From NCBI RefSeq assembly GCF_014648995.1, contig NZ_BMSE01000004.1:424218-488217 (forward strand): 64,000 nucleotides of DNA, in the 5' to 3' direction. The DNA is from Streptomyces massasporeus. GTDB lineage: Bacteria > Actinomycetota > Actinomycetes > Streptomycetales > Streptomycetaceae. The translations under genes and the position numbers were made by a program. Shown here one piece after another: positions 1 to 10,032 of the stretch. The notes under the pieces are model-generated. The model saw only the letters and a list, made by a program, of their open reading frames with translations, searched no databases and was not told the DNA's origin. The stretch's first letter is position 1; each line of letters begins with the position of its first letter.

Positions 1-3000
1 CGAACAGGTAGTCCACGGTCGCCGCCATCTCGAAGGCGCCCTTGTAGCCGTGCCGCCGCATGGCCGCCATCCAGCGCGGGTTGACCACCCGGGCGCGGAA
101 GACGCGGTGCGTCTCCTCGCCGAGCGTGCGGGTCTTCACCTGGTCCGGGGTGGCCGAGTCGCCGACATACGCCTCGGGGCTGGCGCCCGTCAGGTGCCGC
201 ACCATGGCCACCATGCCGCCGTGGTACTGGAAGTAGTCGTCGGCGTCGACCAGGTCGTGCTCACGGGTGTCGACGTTCTTCGCGGCGACCGCGATCCGCT
301 TGAACGCCGTCTCCATGTCCCCGCGCGCGGCCCGCCCGTCGAGCCCCCGGCCGTAGGCGTAGCCGCCCCACACCGCGTACACCTCGGCGAGGTCCGCGTC
401 GGAGCGCCAGTTGCGGGCGTCGATCAGCGGCAGCAGACCGGCCCCGTACGCCCCCGGCTTGGAGCCGAAGATGCGAGCCGTGGCCCGGCGGCGGTCGCCG
501 TGCTCGGCGGTGTCCTGGTCGGCGTGGGCCCGGACGTAGTTGGACTCCGCGGGCTCGTCCAGCTCGGCGACGGCGCGGACGGCGTCGTCGATCAGGCCCA
601 CGACGTGCGGGAACGCGTCCCGGAAGAAGCCCGAGATGCGGACCGTCACATCGATGCGCGGCCGGCCGAGCTCCGCCAGGGGGACCACCTCGAACCCGGT
701 CACGCGCCGCGAGGCGTCATCCCACACCGGCCGGCAGCCCAGCAGCGCCAGGATCTCGGCGATGTCGTCGCCCTGGGTGCGCATCGCCGAGGTGCCCCAC
801 ACCGTCAGCCCGACGGACGTCGGGTACTCACCGGTGTCCTGCAGATACCGCTGCACCAGCGAGTCCGCGAGCGACTGCCCGACCTCCCAGCTCAGCCGGG
901 ACGGAATGGCCTTGGGGTCGACGGAGTAGAAGTTCCGGCCCGTCGGCAGGACGTTGACCAGCCCGCGGGTCGGCGAACCGGAGGGGCCGGCCGGGACGTA
1001 ACCGCCGTTCAGGGCCCGCAGGATGTGCCCGATCTCGTCGGTGGTCTTCTCCAGCCGGGGCACGACCTCGGTGCAGGCGAACTCCAGCACCGCGACGGCT
1101 TCCGGCAGTTCGGTGCCGAGGACCTCCCGGACCAGCGGCGCGCTCTCGGCGACCGCCCAGCCGCGCTCCTCCATGCCCTCCGCGATCCGTCGGCACAGCT
1201 GCTCCAGCAGGTCGATCGCGTCGGCGGCACTGCGCGAGGGGCCGTCCACCAGGTCCGTCAACTCGACGGGCACCTTCACCGGAGCGCCCGGCTCGGCCAG
1301 CAGCTCCTTCTCCACCAGCCCGAAGTGCTGAGCCAGTGATGCCCGCAGGCCCGGCAGCGCGTTGGCCTGCCCGCCCCACACCTGCGAGGCGCGCAGCACG
1401 GCCAGCACGAGGTTGACGCGCGGCTCGCCGACCGGACCGCCGCCCAGGATGTGCAGTCCGTCGCGGATCTGCACGTCCTTGATCTCGCACAGATAGCCGT
1501 CGATGTGCATGACGAACTCGTCGAACTCCGCGTCGTCCGGCTGCTCGTCGACGTGCAGGTCGTGGTGGAGCTCGGCCGCCTTCACCAGCGTCCAGATCTG
1601 GGCGCGCACGGTCGGGGCCTTCGCCGGGTCCAGGTCGGAGACCAGCGCGTACTCGTCGAGGAGCTGCTCCAGCTTGGCCAGGTCGCCGTAGGTGTCGGCG
1701 CGGGCCATCGGCGGCACGAGGTGGTCGACGACCGTGGCGTGCCCGCGCCGCTTGGCCTGGGTGCCCTCGCCCGGGTCGTTGACGATGAACGGGTAGATCA
1801 GCGGCAGGTCCCCGAGGACCGCGTCCGGGGCGCAGCCCCCGCTGAGCCCGAGGCCCTTGCCCGGCAGCCACTCCATGGTGCCGTGCTTGCCCATGTGCAC
1901 GATGGCGTCGGCGCCGAAGCTGTTCTCCAGCCAGCGGTAGGCCGCCATGTAGTGGTGGGACGGCGGCATGTCCGGGTCGTGGTAGATCGCGATCGGGTTC
2001 TCGCCGAAGCCGCGCGGCGGCTGGATCATCACGACGACGTTCCCGAACTGCAGGGACGCCAGCACGATGTCGTCGCCGTCGACGTACAGACTGCCCGGCG
2101 GCTCGCCCCACGCCTCGGTCATGGCGTCCTTCAGCTCCGGGTCGAGCTTCTCGAACCACGCCCGGTAGTCGGCCAGCGGCACCCGCGCGGGCGCGGCGGC
2201 CAGCTGCTCCTCCGTCAGCCACTCCACGTCGTGCCCACCGGCGTTGATGAGCCGGTGGATCAGCTCGTCACCCTCGTCCGGATGCCCCTCGACGACGTAC
2301 CCGGCGTCCCGCAGCGCGTCCAGCACGCGCACCGCCGAGGCCGGGGTGTCCAGCCCGACCGCGTTGCCGACGCGGGAGTGCTTGGTCGGGTACGCGGTGA
2401 ACACCAGCGCGAGCTTCTTGTCCGCGTTCTCCTTGTGCTTCAGCCGCGCGTGCCGTACGGCGATGCCGGCGACGCGCCCCGCACGCTCCGGGTCGGCGAC
2501 GTAGACGGGCACGTCGTCCGGACCCTGCTCCTTGAAGGAGAACGGCACGGTGATCAGCCGCCCGTCGAACTCCGGGATGGCCACCTGCATCGCGGCGTCC
2601 ATGGGGGAGAGGGCGGCGTCCGAGTCCGCCCAGGCCTGCCGCGACGACGTGAGACACAGGCCCTGCAGCACGGGAATGTCCAGCTCGGCGAGGGCGCCGA
2701 TGTCCCAGGCCTCCTCGTCGCCGCCCGCCGAGGCCTGCGAGGCGTGGGTGCCGCCCGCGGCGAGGACGGTGGCGACCAGGGTGTCCGCCTGCCCGAGGAT
2801 CTCGTACAGCCCCGCGTCCGCCCCGCGCAGCGAACCGCAGTACACGGGAAGCGCGTTGGCGCCCCGCGCCTCGATCGCGTCGCACAGGGTGTCCACGAAG
2901 CCGGTGTTGCCGCTCAGCTCGTGCGCCCGGTAGAAGAGCACGCCGACGGTCGGACGGCCCGGCACGAGTTCACGCTCGCCGTGGACGCCGTACTCGGGCA

Positions 3001-3409
3001 TCTTCCGCGGCTCGTCGAACCCCTCGCCCGTCAGCAGCACGGTGTCGGAGAGGAACCGGGCGAGTTCGGTGAGGTTGTCCGGCCCGCCCTCCACGAGGTA
3101 CCTCAGCGCCTCGGCGACGACACCGGCCGGCACGGACGACTCGGCCATCAGCTCCGCGTCCGGCACGGCCTCGCCGCCGAGCAGCACGGTCGGGATGCCG
3201 GACGCCTTCAGCGCGGCGAGCCCGTCCTCCCAGGCCCGCTTGCCGCCGAGCAGCCGGACGACGGCGATGCCCGCCCCGTCCAGCAGGGCCGGCAGCTCCT
3301 CCCGGACGTCCACGCGGGTCGGGTTGCCGATCCGGTAGTCGGCACCGGAGGCGGCCCGGGCCGCCAGCAGGTCCGTGTCGGCGGTGGACAACAACAACAC
3401 AGTGCTCAT
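1..3409 (-). CDS. cobN: Cobaltochelatase large subunit CobN (3' end outside window)
   Basis: CobN is the ATP-dependent large subunit that inserts cobalt into hydrogenobyrinic acid a,c-diamide in aerobic-type cobalamin synthesis. The frame opens with ATG at 3409 and stays open for 1136 codons to the window edge, so the C-terminus is missing; family members are roughly 1200 residues. The start reads [18 protein letters not shown], and further in are stretches typical of the family such as [21 protein letters not shown] and [12 protein letters not shown]. The start codon overlaps the stop of cobQ by 4 bp (ATGA), so it is translationally coupled as the last gene of cbiB-cobQ-cobN in this window. 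The operon begins behind a cobalamin riboswitch. Identification is firm; only the truncation is a limit. Confidence 0.95.
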   Translation of the reverse strand, partial: MSTVLLLSTADTDLLAARAASGADYRIGNPTRVDVREELPALLDGAGIAVVRLLGGKRAWEDGLAALKASGIPTVLLGGEAVPDAELMAESSVPAGVVAEALRYLVEGGPDNLTELARFLSDTVLLTGEGFDEPRKMPEYGVHGERELVPGRPTVGVLFYRAHELSGNTGFVDTLCDAIEARGANALPVYCGSLRGADAGLYEILGQADTLVATVLAAGGTHASQASAGGDEEAWDIGALAELDIPVLQGLCLTSSRQAWADSDAALSPMDAAMQVAIPEFDGRLITVPFSFKEQGPDDVPVYVADPERAGRVAGIAVRHARLKHKENADKKLALVFTAYPTKHSRVGNAVGLDTPASAVRVLDALRDAGYVVEGHPDEGDELIHRLINAGGHDVEWLTEEQLAAAPARVPLADYRAWFEKLDPELKDAMTEAWGEPPGSLYVDGDDIVLASLQFGNVVVMIQPPRGFGENPIAIYHDPDMPPSHHYMAAYRWLENSFGADAIVHMGKHGTMEWLPGKGLGLSGGCAPDAVLGDLPLIYPFIVNDPGEGTQAKRRGHATVVDHLVPPMARADTYGDLAKLEQLLDEYALVSDLDPAKAPTVRAQIWTLVKAAELHHDLHVDEQPDDAEFDEFVMHIDGYLCEIKDVQIRDGLHILGGGPVGEPRVNLVLAVLRASQVWGGQANALPGLRASLAQHFGLVEKELLAEPGAPVKVPVELTDLVDGPSRSAADAIDLLEQLCRRIAEGMEERGWAVAESAPLVREVLGTELPEAVAVLEFACTEVVPRLEKTTDEIGHILRALNGGYVPAGPSGSPTRGLVNVLPTGRNFYSVDPKAIPSRLSWEVGQSLADSLVQRYLQDTGEYPTSVGLTVWGTSAMRTQGDDIAEILALLGCRPVWDDASRRVTGFEVVPLAELGRPRIDVTVRISGFFRDAFPHVVGLIDDAVRAVAELDEPAESNYVRAHADQDTAEHGDRRRATARIFGSKPGAYGAGLLPLIDARNWRSDADLAEVYAVWGGYAYGRGLDGRAARGDMETAFKRIAVAAKNVDTREHDLVDADDYFQYHGGMVAMVRHLTGASPEAYVGDSATPDQVKTRTLGEETHRVFRARVVNPRWMAAMRRHGYKGAFEMAATVDYLF

Positions 3410-4914
3410 GCGGGTGCTCCCGGTGGAATGAAGGGCAGTCCTTGCGGCGCGCCGGACTCGATGAGCCGCCACAGCGCGTCGGTGTCCGCGTGCTGTTCGA
3501 TCAGGTCGCCGAGCCGGTCGAGCTGCTCCTCGCGCAGCGCGGCGAACGAGGTGTCCGGCGCGGGCACGAAGCGGCGGCCCGCGGCGGCCGCCACCTCGCG
3601 CAGAAAGGCCCGCCGGAAGCCGTCCGACTCCAGCGAGCCGTGCCAGTGCGTGCCCCAGGTCTGGCCGACCCGGCAGCCGTCAAGGAAGGGGGTGCCGCCC
3701 TGGACTTCGGCGACGCCGTGGTGGATCTCGTAGCCCTCGACGCGTTCCCCGAGGGCCTCGCCCCGCGGCCTGGTGAGGGTCTTCTCGCGAGCGAACCGCA
3801 CCCGCACGGGCAGGATCCCGAGCCCGTCGACGTGACCCCGGCGGCTCTCCACGGCGTCCTCGATGTGCTCGCCGAGGATCTGGAAGCCGCCGCAGATGCC
3901 GAGGACGGGCCGCTGCTCGGCGGCCCTGCGGACCAGGGCGTCGGCGAGCCCGCGTTCGCGCAGCCACTCCAGCGCCCTGACCGTCCCGCGGGTGCCGGGC
4001 ACGATGACGAGGTCGGCGTCGGACAGTTCCTCCGGCCGGTCCACGAACCGCACCACGACGCCCGGTTCGGCGGCCAGCGCGTCCACGTCGGTGAAGTTGG
4101 ACATGAGCGGCACGGCGCAGACCGCGACGCGCAGCACGTCCTCGCCGACCGGCGGGGCGACCACGGACTCCCGCACGGCTCCCCGCAGGGAGACCCTGAG
4201 GCCGTCCTCCTCGTCGATCCCGAGCCCGTGCCGGAACGGCAGCACGCCGTAGGTCTTCCGCCCCGTGAGCCCGTGCAGCATGTCCAGGCCCGGCTCCAGC
4301 AGGGAGACGTCCCCGCGGAACTTGTTGACGAGGAACCCGGCGACGCAACGCTGGTCCTCGGGCGACAACAGCGCCACCGTCCCGAAGAACGAGGCGAACA
4401 CCCCGCCCCGGTCGATGTCGCCGACGACGAGCACGGGCAACCCGGCGTTCCGGGCGATCCCCATGTTCACGATGTCCGTCCGCCGCAGGTTGATCTCGGC
4501 GGGAGAACCCGCCCCCTCACAGATCACCGCGTCATACGTGCCCCGCAACTGCTCCAGGCAGTCCAGCACCGTCCCGAGCAGCCGCTGTTGCCGTCCGCCG
4601 TGGTAGCCGCGCGCACTCATCTCCCCGACCGGCTTGCCCAGCAGCACGACCTGACTGCTCTGCTCGCCACCGGGCTTGAGCAGCACCGGGTTCATCAGCG
4701 CGGTCGGCTCGACCCGGCAGGCCTGCGCCTGCATGGCCTGCGCCCGCCCGATCTCGGCCCCCTCCGTGGTCACGAAGGAGTTCAGGGACATGTTCTGCGC
4801 CTTGAAGGGCGCGACTTTGACGCCCTGCCGCACCAGCCACCGGCAGATCCCGGCGGTCACGACGCTCTTGCCGGCGTCGGAGGTGGTTCCGGCGACGAGA
4901 AGCCCACCGCTCAT
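3406..4914 (-). CDS. cobQ: Cobyric acid synthase
   Basis: CobQ/CbiP amidates four carboxyl groups of adenosylcobyrinic acid a,c-diamide to give cobyric acid, using glutamine and ATP. The 502-residue protein has the expected two-part build: an N-terminal dethiobiotin-synthetase-like ATPase with P-loop GTTSDAGKS at residues 9-17, and a C-terminal class I glutamine amidotransferase with the nucleophile region [11 protein letters not shown] and a later EIHHG histidine segment. Length is normal for the family (about 480-510). It lies 1 bp after cbiB and overlaps cobN by 4 bp, so the three genes form one transcript controlled by the upstream B12 riboswitch. Confidence 0.97.
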   Translation of the reverse strand: MSGGLLVAGTTSDAGKSVVTAGICRWLVRQGVKVAPFKAQNMSLNSFVTTEGAEIGRAQAMQAQACRVEPTALMNPVLLKPGGEQSSQVVLLGKPVGEMSARGYHGGRQQRLLGTVLDCLEQLRGTYDAVICEGAGSPAEINLRRTDIVNMGIARNAGLPVLVVGDIDRGGVFASFFGTVALLSPEDQRCVAGFLVNKFRGDVSLLEPGLDMLHGLTGRKTYGVLPFRHGLGIDEEDGLRVSLRGAVRESVVAPPVGEDVLRVAVCAVPLMSNFTDVDALAAEPGVVVRFVDRPEELSDADLVIVPGTRGTVRALEWLRERGLADALVRRAAEQRPVLGICGGFQILGEHIEDAVESRRGHVDGLGILPVRVRFAREKTLTRPRGEALGERVEGYEIHHGVAEVQGGTPFLDGCRVGQTWGTHWHGSLESDGFRRAFLREVAAAAGRRFVPAPDTSFAALREEQLDRLGDLIEQHADTDALWRLIESGAPQGLPFIPPGAPA

Positions 4915-4915
4915 G

Positions 4916-5905
4916 TCATTTCCCCCTCTTCAGCGACCGCGCGCCCTTGAGCGACGGCGTACTCCCGAGCCATCGCGCACTCCTGAGCAACCGCGCACCG
5001 GCGCACACCCCGAGCGCGAGCCAGGTGACGCGCTTCGACAGCCGCACGGCCCGCTCGACGTCGTGCGTGCCGACGGCCCGTCCCTGCGTGTTCAGCACGG
5101 GCCGGTGCTCCACCCGCCCGCCGTACGAGAGCGTCCCGCCCAGCCGCACCCCGAGCGCCCCCGCGAACGAGGCCTCCACGGGACCGGCGTTGGGACTCGG
5201 ATGCTGCGCCGCGTCGGCCCGCCACGCCCGCACGGCCCCCCGCGGATCCGGCCCGGCCAGCACGGCGAGAACGGCGGTCAGCCGCGCTCCCGGCCACCCC
5301 GCGAGGTCGTCCAGCCGCGCGGAGGCCCACCCGTACCGGCGGTACCGGGCCGACTTGTGCCCGACCATGGCGTCCAGGGTGTTGACGGCCCGGAACCCGA
5401 GCAGCCCCGGCACCCCGCCGACGGCCCCCCACACCAGCGCCCCCACCACGGCGTCGGAGGTGTTCTCGGCGACCGACTCGACCACGGCCCGGGCCATGCC
5501 GTCGGCGTCGAGGGCCTGCGGGTCCCGCCCGCACAGATGCGGCAGCCGGACCCGGGCCGCCTCGACGTCCCCGGCCTCCAGGGCACGCCCGATGGTCCGT
5601 GCCTCCCGGGCCAGCGACGTACCCCCGACGACGGCCCAGGTGGCGGCGCCGGTCAGTGCGACGGAGGCGACGGCGGACGGCCGCACGGCACGCGCGGCGA
5701 CGGACCCGAGGGCGACGGCCCCTCCGGCACACACGGCGGTGTGCAGCGCGCCCCACCCGCGGTGGTCCCGCCACAACACCCGTTCCACGGCACCCGCGGC
5801 CCGCCCGAACGCGGCGACCGGATGCCCCCGGCGAGGATCACCGAGCAGCAGGTCACCGATCAGGCCGGCGGCGGCGCCGTACGCGAAGACGCGACCGGCA
5901 CCCAT
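4916..5905 (-). CDS. cobD: Adenosylcobinamide-phosphate synthase (CbiB/CobD)
   Basis: This integral membrane enzyme joins adenosylcobyric acid to (R)-1-amino-2-propanol phosphate to give adenosylcobinamide phosphate. The 329-residue product is hydrophobic with several alanine/valine-rich membrane segments and carries the family stretches [16 protein letters not shown] near the N-terminus, [17 protein letters not shown] in the middle and [18 protein letters not shown] after it. It starts with ATG right after the leader holding the cobalamin riboswitch and is the first gene of the operon. The name cobD is ambiguous in the literature, because in enteric bacteria CobD is a different enzyme; the protein here is the CbiB type. 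Confidence 0.96.
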   Translation of the reverse strand: MGAGRVFAYGAAAGLIGDLLLGDPRRGHPVAAFGRAAGAVERVLWRDHRGWGALHTAVCAGGAVALGSVAARAVRPSAVASVALTGAATWAVVGGTSLAREARTIGRALEAGDVEAARVRLPHLCGRDPQALDADGMARAVVESVAENTSDAVVGALVWGAVGGVPGLLGFRAVNTLDAMVGHKSARYRRYGWASARLDDLAGWPGARLTAVLAVLAGPDPRGAVRAWRADAAQHPSPNAGPVEASFAGALGVRLGGTLSYGGRVEHRPVLNTQGRAVGTHDVERAVRLSKRVTWLALGVCAGARLLRSARWLGSTPSLKGARSLKRGK

Positions 5906-5999
5906 GGGCTCAGCCGGCCAGGAGGGCGGGCAGGGGAGGGGTGGTGAACCTCGATCGGCAGCCGCGCATGGCGATATGTGTCCTCACTCAGGGTGTCCG

Positions 6000-6160
6000 C
6001 GCCCTGGTTCGACGAGACCGGCGGTGAGAGTTCCTGGCTCCCGGGGATTGCTACCCCGGTGACAGTGGCGGGACCGCGCCGGACTTGCACCGGCTTCCTC
6101 TCCTGCCGCCGTATTGGCCCCGGCAGTCCACCACGGCCGGGAACCGCCGTCAACTTGCCG
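6000..6160 (-). promoter_or_regulatory. Cobalamin (B12) riboswitch
   Basis: On the minus strand the leader of cbiB holds the conserved cobalamin-riboswitch core. The element GCCGGTGCAAGTCCGGCGCG followed by GTCCCGCCACTGT covers 6094-6062, and the B12 box GAGCCAGGAACTCTC covers 6040-6026. These are the most conserved parts of the family and their order and spacing fit. The outer limits given are approximate. About 90 nt separate the core from the cbiB start, so the switch probably acts by hiding the ribosome-binding region or by attenuation; no U-rich terminator is visible. When cobalamin is plentiful it should lower cbiB-cobQ-cobN expression. Confidence 0.95.
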
Positions 6161-6220
6161 TTGACCTGCGAGGGGAGAGTGTGCAGAACCCCACATCGGC
6201 CCCTCCCGTACACACGACGA

Positions 6221-6256
6221 CCGGGCGGCACGGAACCGGAGTTCCGTGCCGCCCGG
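6221..6256. terminator. Perfect 16-bp hairpin terminator
   Basis: A perfect 16-bp inverted repeat (6221-6236 with 6241-6256) closes a 4-nt loop, CGGA. It lies 25 bp past the stop of the minus-strand small membrane gene and upstream of the B12 leader, so it most likely ends the phosphate-transporter transcript and insulates the cob operon. There is no U tract, as is common for Streptomyces terminators. Confidence 0.8.
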
Positions 6257-6280
6257 TGGACCCGTCGTGACGTCAGGCCC

Positions 6281-6502
6281 TCAGGCCACGATCAGATAGA
6301 TCCCGTACCCCACGGCCGCCGCGCACGCCGCGAAGCAGGCGTACGCGCCGGTGACCGCGAGCCCCGCGGACCCGCCCTCCGCCACCGCACGTTCGCGGCG
6401 CGACAGGCCGGTGATGCCGAGGGTGAACAGGCCGACGAGGGCCACGGTGACCACGAGGCTGACACCGAAGACGGAACCGAGGGCCGCCCAGTCGATCTTC
6501 AT
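6281..6502 (-). CDS. Small two-helix membrane protein downstream of pit
   Basis: A 73-residue protein starting MKIDWAALGSVFGVSLVV, with a good Shine-Dalgarno (AAGGAAGAG) before the ATG. It has two predicted membrane segments, about residues 8-32 and 48-70, joined by a short charged loop SRRERAVAEGG. It follows the phosphate transporter by 28 bp and is surely co-transcribed. Function is unknown. By position it may be an accessory subunit or stabiliser of the transporter; PiT genes are more often paired with a PhoU-like DUF47 gene, which is absent here. Confidence 0.85.
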   Translation of the reverse strand: MKIDWAALGSVFGVSLVVTVALVGLFTLGITGLSRRERAVAEGGSAGLAVTGAYACFAACAAAVGYGIYLIVA

Positions 6503-6530
6503 ATCGGAGACTCTTCCTTGTAACCGGGGG

Positions 6531-7796
6531 TCAGACCGTGGTGGTCGTGGTCGGCGTGCGCTCGGCGGTGGCCTGCGACGGGAACGCGGGGACCGGGTCC
6601 TGCGACGCCGTGGCCGAACCACTCGCGGGGGGCGGCGTCACCGCGGCGATCGCTGTGGTGATCACGCCCGCGGGCTCCGCGGTGTCGGTGTCGGTGTCGG
6701 TGTCGTTGACGTTGGTGTGGTCGACCACCTCGCGCCGCGACAGCTTCCAGATCGCCGCGCTGGAGGCGATGAGGAAGACCGCCACCACGGCGGTGCCCCA
6801 GCTGCCGAAGCCGGTGACGTACTCGGCGAGCGCGCCCACCAGGGCCGCCGCCGGGAGCGTCAGGCCCCATGCGACGAACATCCGCGTCGCGGTGGACCAG
6901 CGGACCACGCCGCCCTTGCGGCCGAGTCCGGCGCCCATCACCGAGCCGGAGACGGAGTGCGTCGTGGACAGGGAGAAGCCGAGGTGCGAGGAGGCGAGGA
7001 TGACCGTGGCCGCGGAGGTCTGGGCGGCGAAGCCCTGCTGCGGCTGGAGGTCGGTCAGGCCCTTGCCCATGGTGCGGATGATGCGCCAGCCACCCAGGTA
7101 CGTGCCCAGTGCGATGGCGAGACCCGCCGAGAGGATGACCCACATGGGCGGGTCGGAGTCGGGCGCGACGGCGCCGCCGGCGACCAGGGCGAGGGTGATG
7201 ACACCCATCGTCTTCTGCGCGTCGTTGGTGCCGTGGGCCAGGGAGACCAGGCCCGCGGAGGCGATCTGGCCGGCCCGGTAGCCCTTCTTGGACGCGTTGC
7301 CGTCGGCCTTGCGGCCCAGGGAGTACGTCAGCCGCGTGGCGAGCAACGCCGCGATGCCCGCGACGAGCGGGGCGGCGATCGCCGGGATGAGCACCTTGGT
7401 GACCAGCACGTCGCCGTGCACCGCGCCGACGCCCGCCGAGGCGATCGTGGCGCCGATCAGACCGCCCATGAGGGCGTGGGAGGAGCTGGACGGCAGACCG
7501 ACCAGCCAGGTCAGCAGATTCCAGAGGATCGCGCCGACCAGGGCGGCGAAGATGACCTCGGGGCGGATGCCGGCCTCGTCGACGAGGCCCTTTGAGATCG
7601 TGTTGGCGACTTCGACGGACAGGAAGGCGCCGACCAGGTTGAGGACCGCGGACATGGCCACCGCAACCTTGGGCTTCATGGCGCCCGTGGAAATGGTCGT
7701 GGCCATCGCGTTCGCGGTGTCGTGGAAACCGTTCGTGAAATCGAACGCGAGAGCGGTTACCACCACAATCGCGAGGATCAGCGAGAAGCTTTCCAT
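6531..7796 (-). CDS. pitH2: Low-affinity inorganic phosphate transporter, PiT family
   Basis: A 421-residue PiT-family carrier importing metal-phosphate complexes by cation symport across the plasma membrane. The family signature appears twice, as expected from its internal duplication: DFTNGFHDTANAMATTI near the N-terminus and GLVSLAHGTNDAQKTMGVI in the second half. About ten hydrophobic segments are visible. The C-terminal 70 residues are a polar tail with a short Asp-Thr repeat encoded by four tandem GGTGTC hexamers at 6681-6704. The start MESFSLILAIVVV has no strong Shine-Dalgarno. A PHO-box-like direct repeat lies 48 bp upstream, suggesting PhoP control. The symbol follows S. coelicolor pitH2 (SCO1845, from memory). 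Confidence 0.93.
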   Translation of the reverse strand: MESFSLILAIVVVTALAFDFTNGFHDTANAMATTISTGAMKPKVAVAMSAVLNLVGAFLSVEVANTISKGLVDEAGIRPEVIFAALVGAILWNLLTWLVGLPSSSSHALMGGLIGATIASAGVGAVHGDVLVTKVLIPAIAAPLVAGIAALLATRLTYSLGRKADGNASKKGYRAGQIASAGLVSLAHGTNDAQKTMGVITLALVAGGAVAPDSDPPMWVILSAGLAIALGTYLGGWRIIRTMGKGLTDLQPQQGFAAQTSAATVILASSHLGFSLSTTHSVSGSVMGAGLGRKGGVVRWSTATRMFVAWGLTLPAAALVGALAEYVTGFGSWGTAVVAVFLIASSAAIWKLSRREVVDHTNVNDTDTDTDTAEPAGVITTAIAAVTPPPASGSATASQDPVPAFPSQATAERTPTTTTTV

Positions 7797-7843
7797 TTAC
7801 CCAGGCAATCGTTCGAGGTCATTGGCCAGACGAACGTAGGCAA

Positions 7844-7865
7844 CCTGAGTGAACGGAAGATGAAC
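7844..7865 (-). promoter_or_regulatory. PHO-box-like PhoP binding site
   Basis: On the minus strand two 11-nt direct repeat units follow each other without a gap: GTTCATCTTCC then GTTCACTCAGG. This matches the Streptomyces PHO box layout of 11-nt units beginning GTTCACC. The distance to the pit start codon (about 48 bp) puts it over or just downstream of the likely promoter, a position suited to repression. The rest of the 297-bp gap to the plus-strand aldolase gene (7866-8093) must hold that gene's promoter, but I see no clear motif. Confidence 0.6.
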
Positions 7866-8093
7866 TGGGAGGGGCGCAGGGGTGACCGCAACGGGGGGTC
7901 CTCGTTCCGCCCCGGAACAGCGGCCTCCGCGCCCGCGCGACCAGGTACCCCGAGCGATCCGTTTCACTCGATCGAGTGACCCTTTGACCACGCTCTGTCC
8001 AGCAGGGCCGGCCGGTCGTGATCGTTTCGGTTTCCGGGCCTGAAGTGCCCCCGCCCGGCGGCGTTTTGACCCCTTCCCTGGCAGGATCGCGGC

Positions 8094-8825
8094 ATGGCTG
8101 AGCAGCGAGGCGACGAGCGGGACACGGGAGACGCGCGGGAGAGCGAGCGGGGTGCGGGGGAGGCGCGGCGCAGGAGTGCGCGTCCCGAGGAGGCACGCGC
8201 CTGGGAGGGCCTCGTCACGACGGCCCGCCGGACGGTCTCGGACGGACTCGTCGTCGGCACGTCCGGCAACGTCTCGGTGCGCGTCGGGGACACCGTCCTC
8301 GTCACGCCGTCGGGGGTCCCCTACGACAGGCTGGCACCGGACGACGTCACCGGCGTGGACCTCGACGGCCGGCAGGTCCTCGGCACGCTCGTCCCGACCA
8401 GCGAGCTGCCCATGCACCTCGCGGTCTACCGCACCACCGGCGCCCTGGCCGTCGTCCACACCCACGCCGTCCACGCGACGGCCGTCTCGACGCTCGTGAA
8501 CGAGCTCCCGCTGATCCACTACATGGCCGCCGCGCTCGGCGGGCCCGTCCGGGTCGCCCCCTATGCCACCTACGGCACCGACGAGTTGGCCGAGAACATG
8601 CTCCGCGCCCTCGCCGACCGCTCCGGCTGCCTCCTCCGGAACCACGGCACCATCGCTCACGGCGCCACCCTCGCCCAGGCCTACGACCGCACCGCCCAGC
8701 TGGAGTGGATGTGCCGCCTGTGGCTCACTGCCTCCTCGGTGCCCGGCCTGGCCCCGAGCCTGCTGTCCCGGGAACAGCTGACGGAGGTGGAGGAACGCCT
8801 GCGCGGCTACGGCCAGCGGGGCTGA
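8094..8825 (+). CDS. Class II aldolase/adducin family protein
   Basis: A 243-residue protein of the fuculose-phosphate aldolase family, zinc-dependent enzymes acting on small sugar phosphates. After a charged, probably disordered N-terminal 35 residues come the markers GTSGNVSVRVGDTVLVTPSG, the zinc-binding HTHAVHATA motif around residues 121-129 and the third metal-ligand region RNHGTIAHG. The substrate cannot be read from the sequence; fuculose phosphate, ribulose phosphate and methylthioribulose phosphate are all possible. It stands alone, 79 bp before a hydrolase gene on the same strand. Confidence 0.88.
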   Translation: MAEQRGDERDTGDARESERGAGEARRRSARPEEARAWEGLVTTARRTVSDGLVVGTSGNVSVRVGDTVLVTPSGVPYDRLAPDDVTGVDLDGRQVLGTLVPTSELPMHLAVYRTTGALAVVHTHAVHATAVSTLVNELPLIHYMAAALGGPVRVAPYATYGTDELAENMLRALADRSGCLLRNHGTIAHGATLAQAYDRTAQLEWMCRLWLTASSVPGLAPSLLSREQLTEVEERLRGYGQRG

Positions 8826-8904
8826 GCCGCCCCCGCCGCCACGGACGTCACCCCGCCGCTGCCTCCCACTGGTCGCCCACGGCGTCCGCCAGGACACTGG
8901 ACCC

Positions 8905-10032
8905 GTGCGCACTGTCAAAGCGACGGCCGCTGCCGTCACCGCCGTGATCGGGGCCGGTGCCGCCGCGGTGGCCGCCGGCCGGCTCGCCAGCGACGCCGCG
9001 CTCAAGGCGCCCCCCGGCAGGCCCCTGCCCACCGAACCCCGGCTCACGGTGCACGGCACCGCCGCCGGGCAGATCACCCTCACCCGGGACCTCGCCGCCC
9101 TGCGCCCCGGCCGCTACGGCCTCTCCGGCAACGGCTCCCACGCGGTCGTCGGCCCCGTCCTGGCCGGTGTCGCGCACTCCGCCGACACCGTCGTGCGCCG
9201 CCTGGAGAGCGTCACGCACGGCACACTGACGTCCGGCGACAAGGTCTGGCTCACCCCGAACGTATACGTCGGCAACCCGAGCGCCGCCCTCGGCCTCGAA
9301 CACGCCGACGTCGACGTCCCCGGCGAACTCGGCGCCCTGCCCGCGTGGTTCGTGCCGGGCAAGCGGGACACCTGGGTGATCGCCGTGCACGGCCTGGGCA
9401 CCACCCGGGAACTCGCCATGAACGTCATGGGGTTCCTGCACCGCAGCCGCTTCCCGGTGCTCGCCCTCGCCTACCGCGGCGACCTGGGCGCACCCCGCCC
9501 GCCCGACGGCCTGAACCACCTCGGCGAGACCGAGTGGCGCGACCTCGACGCCGCCATCCGCTACGCCGTGCGCTACGGAGCCCGTCAGGTCGTCCTGCAC
9601 GGCTGGTCCACCGGCGCCACCATGGCCCTGCGCGCCGCCGCCCACTCGGGACTGCGCGACCGCGTCTCCGGGCTTGTCCTGGACTCCCCGGTGCTCAGCT
9701 GGGAGACCACCCTGCGCGCCCTCGCCTCGGCCCGCCGTACCCCGGGCGCGCTGCTGCCCCTGGCGGTCCGCGCCGCCCAGGGCCGCACCGGCCTGACCGG
9801 CGACCGCGCCACGGGCCCGGCCCCGGCCGACGGCCTGCGCGTCCCGGCGCTCGTCTTCCACGGACCGGACGACACCGTCGCCCCCTGGCAGCTCTCGCGC
9901 CGGCTCGCCGACGCCCGCCCCGACATGGTCGCCCTGCGCACCGTCGCCGCCGCGCCCCACGGGGCCATGTGGAACGCCGACCCGGAGGCCTACGAGGAGG
10001 CGCTCCGCCGCTTCATGACGCCCCTCATGTGA
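8905..10032 (+). CDS. Alpha/beta hydrolase with N-terminal membrane anchor
   Basis: A 375-residue serine hydrolase starting at a GTG. The first 30 residues form a positively charged start plus an Ala/Val-rich hydrophobic stretch, a signal anchor or signal peptide. The hydrolase fold begins around residue 145. VHGLG (161-165) is the oxyanion strand, GWSTG (233-237) holds the nucleophile Ser235, the acid is probably in FHGPDDTV, and the histidine in AAPHGAMW. The nearest general class is the bem46/prolyl-oligopeptidase-like hydrolases; the substrate is unknown. Immediately after its stop begins a tandem repeat array. Confidence 0.86.
   Translation: MRTVKATAAAVTAVIGAGAAAVAAGRLASDAALKAPPGRPLPTEPRLTVHGTAAGQITLTRDLAALRPGRYGLSGNGSHAVVGPVLAGVAHSADTVVRRLESVTHGTLTSGDKVWLTPNVYVGNPSAALGLEHADVDVPGELGALPAWFVPGKRDTWVIAVHGLGTTRELAMNVMGFLHRSRFPVLALAYRGDLGAPRPPDGLNHLGETEWRDLDAAIRYAVRYGARQVVLHGWSTGATMALRAAAHSGLRDRVSGLVLDSPVLSWETTLRALASARRTPGALLPLAVRAAQGRTGLTGDRATGPAPADGLRVPALVFHGPDDTVAPWQLSRRLADARPDMVALRTVAAAPHGAMWNADPEAYEEALRRFMTPLM

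Noticed and set aside
828..2885. Two minus-strand reading frames of 464 and 205 codons
   Set aside because: They lie in another frame of cobN, are very rich in Arg, Gly and Ala, and have no family features; CobN reads through the whole stretch.
5860..6231. Minus-strand frame of 123 codons over the cbiB leader
   Set aside because: It runs through the B12 riboswitch core, which is non-coding.
6681..6704. Four tandem GGTGTC hexamers as a regulatory repeat
   Set aside because: It lies inside the pit coding region and encodes Asp-Thr repeats of a flexible tail.
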